A stretch of DNA of 64,000 bases from Streptomyces netropsis (GCF_014203545.1 NZ_JACHJG010000001.1:248001-312000), one strand, 5' to 3'. Positions 17,478-26,962 are shown, counted from the first letter of the stretch. The notes: generated by a model from the letters alone, not told the origin. Program-made: numbers and translations.

Positions 17478-20400
17478 TTACGACACGACCTTCTCGATCT
17501 TCACGCTGCCGCTGCCCGCAGCCGTTCCGGCCGCGTTGACCAGCTGGACGTCACCGAAGAAGGTGCGCCCTTCCGGGGCCGCTCCCGCGACCACGACCTG
17601 GGCCGTGACCTGGGCGGACGTGCCCGCGTCGAGCTTGACGACCGAGGCCGGGTCGACCTTGATCTCGCCCAGCGAGGGGGCGAAGTACACATCGCGGTAG
17701 TCGTACTGCGTGCTGCCCGTGGGCACCTCGTAGCCGGTGACCTCGACGGTGTACTCGCCCGCGGCGGGCTTGTTCAGGCTGACCAGCTCGTCCGAGCCGC
17801 CGCTGGTGGAGGCGCCGACGGGCTTGCCGTCCTTGAAGACGGCCAGGTCCAGGTCCGCCTTGGCGTCCGAGGCGCCGCCGATGGTGGCGTCGAAGCGGGA
17901 GACGCCCTCGCCGAGGGTGACCTTGGTGGTCCGCTTCTCCCCCTTCTTGATCGACGGCCGGTCGATCTTCGAGGAGCCGAGCTGGCCGCCCTTGAGCTTG
18001 CCGTCGAGCGCGGCGAAGCCGTTGGTGGCCTTCCACGACACGGCGGTGGGGTTGCCGATCTTCGCCTCGGGCACGGTCTGCGTGGCCGGGTCGAAGGTGA
18101 CGCCCAGCACGGAGGCCGTCAGCGCGTACGGGTTCGCCAGGAGCGGGGAGGTGCGGCGGGACTCGACCTCGATCTCCCAGACACCCGGCATCGGGTTGGC
18201 GTACGTCCGCAGCTCGGGGCGGCAGGTGTTGGCCGGGTTCGGGTAGTTCGGGTAGCAGTTGACCGTGGAGGTCGGGTCGGCCGGGACGCCGTAGGGGCTG
18301 ATGGCGATGAACCGGGTCTGGCTGCCCGTGGCCAGGCCGCCGAGCGAGACCTCGAGCGACTTGGCGCCCTTCGGCACGTTCACGAAGTACGAGGTGGAGG
18401 CGTTACGCGTGGCCGTGCCGGACGCCTTGACCACGTACGACGGCTGCGCGAGCGGCTGCGCGACGACGACGGTCGACAGGATCTGCTTGTCGACGCCCTC
18501 GGTGCGGCCGTCGTCGACGGTGAGGATCGCGCTGTGGATGCCGGCCGTCTTGGCCTTGGCGCGCACCTTGACGGTGACCGGCTCGTTCAGCGGCAGCTTG
18601 ACCTCGTCGTCGCCGACGATCTTGAACGTGCCGTCGTTGTTCTCCCAGCCCAGCTCGTGCCAGAGGGCACGGTCGGGGCCGGTGGTGCGGGTGACGACGA
18701 CGTCGTACGTCTTGCTCTCGCCCGCCTTGAGGCCGCCCTCGCGGTCGTAGACGCCGGTGCCGAAGCCCGGGGTCTTGAGCGCGCCGGACAGGGCCGTTGT
18801 GACCGGGGCCTTGACCGTGTAGGCGTGGGCGGTGGCGCCCGCGCGCAGCGCGTCCCAGGCGTCCTCGATCTGCATGAGGCCCGCACCCTGCTCGTGCGGC
18901 TGGAAGCCCTTGATCTTCTTCGCGGTGCTGGTGAGCGCCGTGCGCAGATCGGCCGGGGTGAGCTTCATCTTCTTCTGCTTGGCGGCCGAGATCAGCAGCG
19001 CCGAGGCACCGGCGGCCTGCGGGGAGGCCATCGAGGTGCCCTGCAGCATGCCGTAGCCCGGCGGGAGCTGGTAGCCGGACTCGGCGACGGGCGCGCCCGG
19101 CTCCCAGGTGGGAGTCGTGTTGATCGAGGCACCCGGGGCGGAGATCGTCGGGGTGAAGCCGCCGTCCTCACGCGGGCCGCGCGAGGAGAACGGCATCATC
19201 GCGTACTTGGCCTGGACCTCGGAGCCGTAGTTGGCCGCCCAGGTCTCCTTCGACACGGACGCGCCGACGCTGATGACCTTGTCGGCCAGGCCGGGGTCGC
19301 CGATGGTGTTGGTGCCGGGGCCGCTGTTGCCCGCCGAGATGACGAGCTGGACGCCGTACTCGTCGATGAGCCGGGTGTACAGCTCGGAGCGGGCGTTGTT
19401 GCCGTCGTTCAGCGCGGGCAGCCCGCCGATCGACATGTTGACGATGTCGACGCCGCGGTTGACGACGAGGTCGAGCATGCCCTCCGTGAGCGCCACGTTG
19501 GTGCAGCCGCCGGACCAGGTGCAGGCGCGCGAGGAGACGAGCTTCGCGCCCGGGGCCGCGCCGTTCATCTTCCCGCCGAACAGGCCGTTGGCGGCGGTGA
19601 TGCCCGCGACGTGGGTGCCGTGCTCGGACTCGATGACGCCGATGTTGACGAAGTCGGCCTTCTTGCCGACCCAGTCGCCGCCCTTCGGCGTCATCGACAC
19701 GTCCTTGCGGATCTGCACGACGAAGGGGATGCGCTCGGCGATCGGGGTGTCGGGGTTGTCGGTCCCGAAGTAGCCGATCTGGTACCCGTCCTTGTACGGC
19801 TTCATCTCGGCGTCGTTGCCGAAGTCGCCGTTGTCGTCGAGGTCGACGCGGACGGTGCCCTTGGCCTTGTCGTACAGGACCGCCCAGGAGTCGGTGGTGT
19901 CGCCGTCCCGGTTGAGGTCGCCCTTCATGTCGCCGCCGGTGGTCACGCTCTCCCGGAAGAGGCTGACGTCGTAGGAACCGGCGGGCACGGTGTAGTTGCG
20001 GCCGTTGAAGGAGAAGCTCGGCCCGGAGACGGAGTTCGTCATCGCCAGCCAGGTGCCGTCGGCGTCCGCGAGCGGGTCGGTGGCGGTGACCCAGTCGACG
20101 ATCTTGCGCTCGCCGGTGGTGGTCCTCTGCAGCGCGGGGTGGCCGAGGTCGACACCGGAGTCGAGGATGCCGATGGTCACGCCGCGGCCGTCGGCCTTCG
20201 GGTGGTCCTCGACGAAGTCGACGGCACCGGTCTCGAAGGACGGCTGGTACGGGTTCTTGGCCGGGGTCTTCCTGTCCGGGCCGGGGTAGCTCTTGACCTT
20301 CGCGGTGCGCTCGCCCTTGACGGTGTCGGCGCGCGGCGTCGGGTCGGGCAGCTTGATCTCCTGCTGGAGGTCGATGCCGTGCACGGAGGCGAGCTTCTTC

Positions 20401-20780
20401 GCCTCGTCGATGGCGGCGTCGGCCTTGCCGGTCGGGACGGTGGCCCGGACGTAGCCGAGCTTGTCGTAGGACTGGCCGACCGAGGCGCCCTTGATGGCGC
20501 CGAGCTTGTCCTTGATCTGATCGGTCCGGCCGGGGGCCGTCGCGATCATCATGGTGACGGTCTTGTCGCCGTCGGCCTTGGCGTCGGCGAGCAGCTTCGC
20601 GTCGTGCGAACCGAGCTTGTCCGAGGACGACTTGACCGGGCCCGGGGCGGGGCGGGGGTCGTCGGCGAAGGCGGGCACGGCGCCCGCGGCGGTGAGCGCG
20701 GCCACGACGGAGGCCGCGACGGCTATTCGCGCCGCGCGTCTCGCGCCGCCGACGGGGGCGTTCTGGGGATCGGGGGTCAT
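17478..20780 (-). CDS. Large secreted S8 (subtilisin-like) serine protease
   Basis: An 1100-residue preproenzyme from ATG 20780, where MTPDPQNAPVGGARRAARI leads into a Sec signal peptide ending AGAVPAFA. Residues ~35-170 look like an inhibitory prodomain. The catalytic triad is intact: Asp207 in ILDSGVD, His387 in HGTHVAGI and Ser583 in GTSMASPQAAG. The ~180-residue gap between Asp and His is larger than in subtilisin and includes a Ca-binding-like DLNRDGDTTDSW / DLDDNGDFGND insert. The C-terminal ~450 residues are beta-rich and end in a pre-peptidase-like domain. The product is an extracellular protease; its substrate is unknown. The leader carries phased AGGAC repeats. Confidence 0.93.
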   Translation of the reverse strand: MTPDPQNAPVGGARRAARIAVAASVVAALTAAGAVPAFADDPRPAPGPVKSSSDKLGSHDAKLLADAKADGDKTVTMMIATAPGRTDQIKDKLGAIKGASVGQSYDKLGYVRATVPTGKADAAIDEAKKLASVHGIDLQQEIKLPDPTPRADTVKGERTAKVKSYPGPDRKTPAKNPYQPSFETGAVDFVEDHPKADGRGVTIGILDSGVDLGHPALQRTTTGERKIVDWVTATDPLADADGTWLAMTNSVSGPSFSFNGRNYTVPAGSYDVSLFRESVTTGGDMKGDLNRDGDTTDSWAVLYDKAKGTVRVDLDDNGDFGNDAEMKPYKDGYQIGYFGTDNPDTPIAERIPFVVQIRKDVSMTPKGGDWVGKKADFVNIGVIESEHGTHVAGITAANGLFGGKMNGAAPGAKLVSSRACTWSGGCTNVALTEGMLDLVVNRGVDIVNMSIGGLPALNDGNNARSELYTRLIDEYGVQLVISAGNSGPGTNTIGDPGLADKVISVGASVSKETWAANYGSEVQAKYAMMPFSSRGPREDGGFTPTISAPGASINTTPTWEPGAPVAESGYQLPPGYGMLQGTSMASPQAAGASALLISAAKQKKMKLTPADLRTALTSTAKKIKGFQPHEQGAGLMQIEDAWDALRAGATAHAYTVKAPVTTALSGALKTPGFGTGVYDREGGLKAGESKTYDVVVTRTTGPDRALWHELGWENNDGTFKIVGDDEVKLPLNEPVTVKVRAKAKTAGIHSAILTVDDGRTEGVDKQILSTVVVAQPLAQPSYVVKASGTATRNASTSYFVNVPKGAKSLEVSLGGLATGSQTRFIAISPYGVPADPTSTVNCYPNYPNPANTCRPELRTYANPMPGVWEIEVESRRTSPLLANPYALTASVLGVTFDPATQTVPEAKIGNPTAVSWKATNGFAALDGKLKGGQLGSSKIDRPSIKKGEKRTTKVTLGEGVSRFDATIGGASDAKADLDLAVFKDGKPVGASTSGGSDELVSLNKPAAGEYTVEVTGYEVPTGSTQYDYRDVYFAPSLGEIKVDPASVVKLDAGTSAQVTAQVVVAGAAPEGRTFFGDVQLVNAAGTAAGSGSVKIEKVVS

Positions 20781-20805
20781 GAATATCCCTAGGTGACGAC
20801 GTAGA

Positions 20806-20849
20806 AGGACATAGGAGGACGTGCAGGACCTGGCAGGACCTGGAAGGAG
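20806..20849. repeat. Helically phased AGGAC repeats in the S8 protease leader
   Basis: AGGAC begins at 20806, 20816, 20825 and 20835, and AGGAG at 20845: five near-identical pentamers at 9-10 bp spacing on one DNA face, 26-70 bp before the protease ATG. Confidence 0.6.
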
Positions 20850-21183
20850 GCGTCCGGAAATCGGAGCCGGATGAGCGATCACTTTTATGGAAGTGACGGG
20901 GGTTTGGGGAGAGTTGTCGGGGCGAGAAAGTAAGGATGGCGTAAACCCGCCATGCGCCACACGGGATGAAGCATGCCGAAGGCCGTGAAGCGGTCAGGGG
21001 TGTTCTCGCAGCTCAGCGCGTGTAAGGCAAACGGACTACACCACCGGCCCCGTGACCGGCCGGACCGTTCCCCTCGCGGGTGAACGCTGAGTGAGCGTCA
21101 GCGCGCCAGGGGACGAGTGCTGTATGTCTGTTCGCAATCGCCAAGATCGATGTGAGGTGATCGGCGGCGGCCGTTGCGGCCGC

Positions 21184-21205
21184 GTTCACGCCCAGGTCAC
21201 TCGCG
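21184..21205 (+). promoter_or_regulatory. PHO box (PhoP direct repeat)
   Basis: Two adjacent 11-nt units, GTTCACGCCCA (21184-21194) and GGTCACTCGCG (21195-21205). The second fits the Streptomyces PhoP unit G(G/T)TCAYYYR(G/C)G at every position; the first fits at most positions. It lies ~90 bp before a secreted phosphoesterase gene, a sensible phosphate-starvation target. Confidence 0.7.
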
Positions 21206-21295
21206 CTGCCAACGATCCTCACTGACAGAGCCGACTCACAGGACCGCAGCTCAGCAGCCCGTCCCGCCTTCGCGTTCGCACCGGGGAGACCGCAT

Positions 21296-23032
21296 ATGCC
21301 TCGCAGATCCCGTAGACCCGCAGGACTCGACCGTCGCACGTTCCTCGCAGCGGCGGGCGCCGTCGGCACCGCCACCGCAACCGGGCTCGGACTCGCCCTG
21401 GGGCCGGACAGCCGCCAGGCCGCCGCCTCGCAGCCCACGGCCGACCCCACACAGAGCGCGGCCGCCACGGAGGAGGTCGCGGCGGCCGCCCCCACCGGGG
21501 CAGGCACCACGCTCGTCTCCGTCGCCGCCCCCAGGGGCACCACCGGCTACCGGCGGCTCGGCGAGGGCCCCGGCTGGCCGCGCGTCGTGCGCTCCGAGCT
21601 CGCCACGGGCCGGCCCGGCCGCGAGGACCGCCGCACCACACTGGCCTCCTTCGTGCAGTTCACGGACCTCCACCTGACGGACGTGCAGCACCCGCTGCGC
21701 TACGAGTTCTTCCGGGCCGGCGACGCCGGCGCGTGGCGCCCGCACGAGGCGCTCACCCTGCCGGGCGCCGTCGCCCTGGTCGAGCGCGTCAACAAGCTCC
21801 GCCGCGGGCCCGCCACCGGCTCGCCGCTGGGCTTCGTCATCACCACCGGCGACAACGGCGACGAGAACGCGAAGATCGAGGCGGAGTGGTTCCTGACCGC
21901 CCTCAGCGGCGGCCGGATGAACCCCCAGACCGGCGACCCGCGCCGCTACGAAGGCGTCCAGGACAGCGGCCTCAAGCTGTACTGGCACCCCGACAGCGCC
22001 CTGAACGACGACGACAAGAAGCTCGGCTACCCCCGCATCCCCGGCTACCTCCGCGCCGCCACCCGCCGCGTCGACAGCCCCGGCCTGCGGATCCCCTGGT
22101 ACTCGACCTTCGGCAACCACGACCTCCTCTCCGGCGGCTGCTACCCCGCGAAGGGCAGCTTCATCGAAGAGGTCTGTGTCGGGAACAAGAAGCTCCAGAC
22201 CATCTCCGCCGCCGAGGCCAAGTGGCTCATGGAGGGCGAGGTCGCGGGCGTCGACCCCAAGGGCGAGCGCATCAAGGCGCTGCTGCGCGAGCACAGGAAG
22301 AACCTGCGCACGGTCACCGCCGACCCGCGCCGGGTGCCGCTGACCGCCCGCGAGTACATCGCCGCCCACCTCGACCCCGCCCACAAGGGGCGCGGACCGC
22401 TCGGCCACGGCTACACGCGCGCCAACCTCGACTCCGGCGAGCTCTACTACTCCTTCCGGGTCTCGGACCGGGTCGTCGGCATCAGCCTCGACTCGACGGA
22501 CCCCGGCGGGCACTACCAGGGATCGCTGGGCACCGCCCAACTGAACTGGCTGGAGAAGACGCTGAGGGACCATCGGGACGAGTACGCGCTGATCTTCAGC
22601 CACCACCCGAGCTGGAGCATGAACAACCTCACGCCCGACCCCGCCAGGCCCGGCGAGAAGCGGCACGACGGCAACGAGCTGATCGCCCTCCTCCAGCGCC
22701 ACACCAACGTCCTGGCCTGGATCAACGGCCACAGCCACCGCAACCGGGTGCGACCGCGCGGCAGCTTCTGGGAGGTCTCCACCGCCTCGCACGTGGACTA
22801 CCCGCAGCTCGCGCGGGTCATCGAGGTCGCCGACAACAAGGACGGCACGGTCTCGCTCTTCACCACCCTCATCGAATCGGACGCCCCCTACCGCACCGAG
22901 TACACGGACCTCTCCCAGACCGGACTCGCCTCCCTCTACCGCGAACTGGCCTTCAACGCCCCCGGGTCGGACGGCTCCCTCGCCGGTTCCCCCACCGACC
23001 GGAACACCGAGCTCCTGCTCGCCAGGCCCTGA
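21296..23032 (+). CDS. Tat-exported metallophosphoesterase (TIGR03767 type)
   Basis: A 578-residue protein of the calcineurin-like phosphoesterase fold. The N terminus RRSRRPAGLDRRTFLAAAGA is a Tat signal (RRTFLAA), giving export of the folded metalloenzyme. Metal-binding motifs appear in order: FTDLHLTD, TTGDNGDEN, GNHD, FSHHPSW and NGHSHRN. The ATG 21296 follows GGGGAG at 7 nt. The large insert between GNHD and the histidine motifs (residues ~290-440) is typical of this actinobacterial subgroup. The substrate is unknown; phosphate esters in the medium are likely because the promoter region carries a PHO box. The gene converges with the AbiEi-like gene. Confidence 0.9.
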   Translation: MPRRSRRPAGLDRRTFLAAAGAVGTATATGLGLALGPDSRQAAASQPTADPTQSAAATEEVAAAAPTGAGTTLVSVAAPRGTTGYRRLGEGPGWPRVVRSELATGRPGREDRRTTLASFVQFTDLHLTDVQHPLRYEFFRAGDAGAWRPHEALTLPGAVALVERVNKLRRGPATGSPLGFVITTGDNGDENAKIEAEWFLTALSGGRMNPQTGDPRRYEGVQDSGLKLYWHPDSALNDDDKKLGYPRIPGYLRAATRRVDSPGLRIPWYSTFGNHDLLSGGCYPAKGSFIEEVCVGNKKLQTISAAEAKWLMEGEVAGVDPKGERIKALLREHRKNLRTVTADPRRVPLTAREYIAAHLDPAHKGRGPLGHGYTRANLDSGELYYSFRVSDRVVGISLDSTDPGGHYQGSLGTAQLNWLEKTLRDHRDEYALIFSHHPSWSMNNLTPDPARPGEKRHDGNELIALLQRHTNVLAWINGHSHRNRVRPRGSFWEVSTASHVDYPQLARVIEVADNKDGTVSLFTTLIESDAPYRTEYTDLSQTGLASLYRELAFNAPGSDGSLAGSPTDRNTELLLARP

Positions 23033-23059
23033 CGGACCCGGGCCGGCCGACGGCGGGCC

Positions 23060-24106
23060 TCACTTCGGCAGGACGACGACGTACGCGGCGGGCTCGCGGT
23101 CGGCCGACGCCATCAAGGCGGTACGGGCCACCGCGGCCTGCTGCTCCGGGGCCTCGCGCAGCTTCTTCGGCGTGACGTGCACGATCAGGATGCCGAGTCG
23201 CTCCAGGCGCTCGCGCTTGCCCGCCTGCTCCGCCCAGAGCGCGTCGTCGTCCTGGCGCGGCGTCCGGGAGTCGATCTCCAGCGCCACCCCGTACTCCGGC
23301 CAGTAGGCGTCCACGCCGCCGAGCCGCGGGCCGCCGGGCAGCCGCAGGTCCACGTTCCACAGCGGCTCGGGCAGCCCGTGCCCGCGCACCACGTCGTACA
23401 GTCTGCTCTCCGCGATGGCCCGGCTCTCGGCGAGCAGGGTGTCGACGGCGTCCACCACGGCGGGCCGGTTCAGCAGCCGGGCGCGGGTCAACTCCCGGAC
23501 CACCGCGCCCGCTTCGCAGTGCCCGCCGCGCACCGCCTCGGTCAGCAGCCGGTGCACCGTCGTCGGCTCGGCCAGTCTTCCCGCCGCGTCGGCGACCGCG
23601 CGGGCGGGCGGGGCGACCGGCACCCCCGTCAGCCGGAGCGGACGCGGCAGGGTGTGGGCCCGCACCACCCGTACGAAGCCGGTCGACCGCAGCCGCCGGG
23701 TGCGCGGCACGAGGACGTCGATGTGGTCGAGGGAGATCAGCGGGGGAGCGGAGGTGAAGCCGTGCAGGGCGAGCGCCGCCAGCCCGGTGATCATGGCCTC
23801 GCCGTACGGGGCGGCCTCCGCCGCGGTGTCGGCGTCGCCCGGCCGCGGCCGGGCCGGTGCGGTCTGGGTGCGCGGCAGGGTGTACAGCAGGCCGGCGTGC
23901 AGCCGCTCCTCGCTGGTCGGCGGGCCGGGGCGGAGCAGGAAGACGCCGGGCAGCAACTGCTGCCAGGGGCCGCCGGGCCGGCAGCGCTCGGCGACCGTGG
24001 CCCCCGGGACGCCGTGCTCGCGCAGTTGACGTGTCGTCAAAACGCGGTGCCGGACGTCGGAGAGGTGGTGCAGGGGGCGGGGGGACAGGGGGGTGTCGGG
24101 GTTCAT
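23060..24106 (-). CDS. AbiEi-antitoxin-like / DUF559-type protein
   Basis: A 348-residue protein. The first ~60 residues (VLTTRQLREHGVPGATVAER, then PGGPWQQLLPGVFLL) match the winged-helix opening of AbiEi-type antitoxins and related actinobacterial proteins. The C-terminal ~100 residues are a DUF559-like, restriction-endonuclease-fold (PD-(D/E)XK) domain: GVDAYWPEYGVALEIDSR carries the Asp and the E-x-D, followed by KRERLERLGILIVHVTPKKL. No AbiEii toxin gene is adjacent. Such stand-alone fusions are common in Actinobacteria and have no established role. The active-site pattern (D, E-x-D, K) looks complete. ATG 24106 is the start. Confidence 0.75.
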   Translation of the reverse strand: MNPDTPLSPRPLHHLSDVRHRVLTTRQLREHGVPGATVAERCRPGGPWQQLLPGVFLLRPGPPTSEERLHAGLLYTLPRTQTAPARPRPGDADTAAEAAPYGEAMITGLAALALHGFTSAPPLISLDHIDVLVPRTRRLRSTGFVRVVRAHTLPRPLRLTGVPVAPPARAVADAAGRLAEPTTVHRLLTEAVRGGHCEAGAVVRELTRARLLNRPAVVDAVDTLLAESRAIAESRLYDVVRGHGLPEPLWNVDLRLPGGPRLGGVDAYWPEYGVALEIDSRTPRQDDDALWAEQAGKRERLERLGILIVHVTPKKLREAPEQQAAVARTALMASADREPAAYVVVLPK

Positions 24107-24242
24107 GCCCCGGCCATTCCCGCTGTCCGCCCACCTCCTAACCGCTGTTACACACCCGTCGGCAAATCAGGACAACTTCGCCCTAAAGTACGGGCGTTCG
24201 ATGCCGATTACGGCCCGTCGCGCGTCCGTTACCGATGGTGAT

Positions 24243-26849
24243 TCAGTGTGCCGTGCCCGCGTCGCAGTCCTGCGCCCGCAGCGCCCGCGCCAGATCGTCC
24301 CGCTCCTCCAGCACCAGCCGCCGCAGCGCGGGCGCCGCGTCCTCGTGCGCCGCGAGCCAGGCGTCCGTCGCCTCCAACGTCCGCCGGTCGTCCTGGAGCA
24401 TCGGGAACAGTCCGCGCACGACGGCCATGGCGATCTCGATGGACCGCTCCCGCCACACCCGCTCGATCACCTCGAAGTAGCGTGCCGCGTAGGGCGCCAG
24501 CAGCTCCCGCTGCCCCGGCTGGTCGAAGCCCGCGATGGTGGCCTCGGCGAGGGCGTTGGAGAGGGCGTCGGACTCCACGACCGCCGCCCACGCCTCGGCC
24601 TTGACCTCCGCCGAGGGCCGGGAGGCCAGGCAGCGGACCTGGTGCCGCTTGCCGGTGGCGGTGTTGTCACGGGCCAGCTCGGTGGTGACGGCCCGCTCGT
24701 CGGCCGCGCCGTGCGCGGCGAGCGTCCCCAGGAACGCCCAGCGCAGCTCCTGGTCGACCTCCAGGCCGTCGATCTTCGCGTTGCCGTCCAGCAGCCCGCG
24801 CAGCAGCTGCAGATCGGCCGCGCTCTCGGCGGTCTGCGCGAAGAAGCGCGCCCACGCCAGCTGGTGGCCGCTGCCGGGCTCGGCGACCCGCAGCTCGCGC
24901 AGCGCGGCCTGGGCGAGCCGCCGGCCGCCCTCCTCGCGCCGGTCGGGCGCCACGTAGTGCACCAGGGCGGTCCGCGCGCAGCTCTGCAGCGTCTGGAGCA
25001 CGCCGATGTCGCTCTCGGCCCCGGCGAACCGCTCCACCAGGCCCAGGTAGTCGCCGGCGGGCAGCAGACCGTCGCGGGTGAGGTTCCACAGCGCCGACCA
25101 GCACAGGGCGCGGGCGAGGGGGTCGGTGAGGTCGCCGAGGTGCTCCCGCAGGGTGGCGAGCGAGACCTCGTCGAAGCGGATCTTGCAGTAGGTGAGGTCG
25201 TCGTCGTTGACGAGGATCAGCTCGGGCCGCTCGGCCCCGGCGAGCTCGGTCACGACCGTGCGCGGGCCCGCGACGTCCACCTCGGCGCGGGCGTAGCGCA
25301 CCAGCGCGCCACTGATGTCCTGCCGGCGGTAGAGGCCCACGGCCACCCGGTGCGGGCGCAGCTCGGGGTGCGAGGCGGGGGCCTCCTGGAAGATCGAGAG
25401 CTCGGTGATCCGGTCGGCGGCGTCGTAGGTGGCGTGCGGCGTCAGGGAGTTGACCCCGGCCGTCTGGAGCCAGGACCGGGACCAGGCGGTCATGTCCCGG
25501 CCCGAGGTCTCCTCCAGCACCCGCAGCAGGTCCGTCAGCCGGGTGTTGCCGAACGCGTGGCGCTTGAAGTAGCGCCGGGCACCCTCGAGGAAGGCGTCCC
25601 GGCCCGCGTAGGCGACCAGCTGCTTGAGCACCGAGGCGCCCTTGGCGTAGGTGATGCCGTCGAAGTTGAGCTTGGCGTCCTCCAGGTCACGGATGTCGGC
25701 CGTGACGGGGTGGGTGGAGGGCAGCTGGTCGGCGCGGTAGGCCCAGGCCTTGCGCTGGTTGGCGAAGGTGATCCAGGCGTTCTCGAAGCGGGTCGCCTCC
25801 ACCTGCGAGAAGGCGCCCATGAAGTCCGCGAAGGACTCCTTGAGCCACAGGTCGTCCCACCACTCCATGGTGACCAGGTCGCCGAACCACATGTGTGCCA
25901 TCTCGTGCAGGATGACGTTGGCCCGCCGCTCGTACGACGCCTGCGTCACCTTGCCGCGGAAGACGAACTCCTCCCGGAAGGTCACGCACCCCGGGTTCTC
26001 CATCGCGCCGATGTTGTACTCCGGCACGAACGCCTGGTCGTACTTCCCGAAGGGGTACGGGTAGTCGAAGTGGTCGTGGAAGAAGTCCAGGCCCTGCTTG
26101 GTGACGGTGAAGATGTCCTCGGCGTCGAAGTGCTTGGCGAGGCCCTTGCGGCACAGCGCGCCCAGCGGGATGTCGAGGACCGTCCCGTCGTCGAACGTGC
26201 GGCGGTAGTGGTCGCGGACGACGTGGTACGGGCCGGCGACGACGGCCGTGATGTAGGTGGAGATCGGCTTCGTCGGCACGAAGCTCCAGGTGGTGCCGTC
26301 GGTGCCGTCGTCGGTCGCCGGGCGGGGCTCCCCGTCCTGCTCGCCGTTGCCGAGCACGGTCCAGCCGGTGGGCGCGGTCACCGTGAAGGTGAAGGGGGCC
26401 TTGAGGTCCGGCTGCTCGAAGTTCGCGAAGACGCGGCGTGCGTCGGCGGGCTCGTACTGCGTGTAGAGGTAGACCTCGCCGTCCTCGGGGTCGACGAAGC
26501 GGTGCATGCCCTCGCCGGTGCGGCTGTACGCGCACTGGGCGTCCACGACCAGCGTGTTCTCGGCGGCGAGCGACGCCAGCTCGATCCGGGTGCCGTCGAA
26601 GACGGCCTTGGCGTCCAGCTCCGTGCCGTTGAGCGTGACGGCGGTCACCGACGGCGCCACCAGGTCCGCGAACGTGGCTGCCCCCGGCTCCGCGCAGCGG
26701 AAGCGGATGGTGGTCACCGAACGGAACGTGCGGGGCTCCGGGCCCGCGCCCACCGCGGACCGCAGGTCGAGCGCCACCTCGTAGCCGTCCACGGTCAGCA
26801 GTGCGGCCCGCTCACGGGCCTCATCACGGGTCAGGTTCTCACCGGGCAC
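24243..26849 (-). CDS. Second aminopeptidase N (M1 metallopeptidase)
   Basis: An 868-residue paralogue of the pepN product at 13.5 kb, with GAMEN and the zinc site HEMAH at 315-319, and Glu338 in LKESF 18 residues later. The N-terminal domain, catalytic domain and C-terminal helical domain are all full length. The start is GTG 26849, because GAGGGAG precedes it at 7 nt and the protein then begins MPGENLTRDEARERAALLTV, just as the paralogue begins MPGTNLTREEARRRASLLTV. Specificity may differ from the paralogue. It is divergently arranged from the nitroreductase-like gene. Confidence 0.93.
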   Translation of the reverse strand: MPGENLTRDEARERAALLTVDGYEVALDLRSAVGAGPEPRTFRSVTTIRFRCAEPGAATFADLVAPSVTAVTLNGTELDAKAVFDGTRIELASLAAENTLVVDAQCAYSRTGEGMHRFVDPEDGEVYLYTQYEPADARRVFANFEQPDLKAPFTFTVTAPTGWTVLGNGEQDGEPRPATDDGTDGTTWSFVPTKPISTYITAVVAGPYHVVRDHYRRTFDDGTVLDIPLGALCRKGLAKHFDAEDIFTVTKQGLDFFHDHFDYPYPFGKYDQAFVPEYNIGAMENPGCVTFREEFVFRGKVTQASYERRANVILHEMAHMWFGDLVTMEWWDDLWLKESFADFMGAFSQVEATRFENAWITFANQRKAWAYRADQLPSTHPVTADIRDLEDAKLNFDGITYAKGASVLKQLVAYAGRDAFLEGARRYFKRHAFGNTRLTDLLRVLEETSGRDMTAWSRSWLQTAGVNSLTPHATYDAADRITELSIFQEAPASHPELRPHRVAVGLYRRQDISGALVRYARAEVDVAGPRTVVTELAGAERPELILVNDDDLTYCKIRFDEVSLATLREHLGDLTDPLARALCWSALWNLTRDGLLPAGDYLGLVERFAGAESDIGVLQTLQSCARTALVHYVAPDRREEGGRRLAQAALRELRVAEPGSGHQLAWARFFAQTAESAADLQLLRGLLDGNAKIDGLEVDQELRWAFLGTLAAHGAADERAVTTELARDNTATGKRHQVRCLASRPSAEVKAEAWAAVVESDALSNALAEATIAGFDQPGQRELLAPYAARYFEVIERVWRERSIEIAMAVVRGLFPMLQDDRRTLEATDAWLAAHEDAAPALRRLVLEERDDLARALRAQDCDAGTAH

Positions 26850-26867
26850 GACGGGACTCCCTCGGAT

Positions 26868-26890
26868 GAATGTCTCGTATGTCGAATGTC
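26868..26890. repeat. ATGTC repeats in the divergent pepN-paralogue / DsbA control region
   Basis: GAATGTC (26868-26874), GTATGTC (26877-26883) and GAATGTC (26884-26890) lie in tandem just upstream of the SigR-type promoter. They may be an operator or coincidence. Confidence 0.35.
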
Positions 26891-26898
26891 GAACACCA

Positions 26899-26925
26899 GG
26901 AATCATGGCACGCGGGTTGGTTGTT
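26899..26925 (+). promoter_or_regulatory. SigR-type promoter of the DsbA/nitroreductase-like gene
   Basis: GGAAT (26899-26903), a 19-nt spacer, then GTT (26923-26925). The Streptomyces SigR (Mycobacterium SigH) consensus is GGAAY-N18/19-GTT. The mycobacterial relative Rv2466c is a SigH target, which makes the match meaningful. Confidence 0.65.
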
Positions 26926-26962
26926 GATTCAGCTACTGACCTGCCCGAATGAGGAGACCCAC

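Larger units (their letters stand above)
20781..21295. other. 515-bp divergent control region between S8 protease and metallophosphoesterase
   Basis: No credible gene was seen. From the protease side it holds the phased AGGAC array (20806-20849), an inverted repeat TCACTT-N6-AAGTGA (20879-20896), a CGCTGA/TCAGCG inverted repeat near 21087-21105, and a PHO box (21184-21205) for the rightward gene. Confidence 0.6.

Noticed and set aside
20781..20870. Riboswitch in the S8 protease leader
   Set aside because: The repeats do not fold into any riboswitch pattern I know, and the product is not a typical riboswitch target.
21005..21060. tRNA-like sequence near GTGTAAGGCAAACGGACTACAC
   Set aside because: No acceptor stem or T arm could be paired; it is not a cloverleaf.
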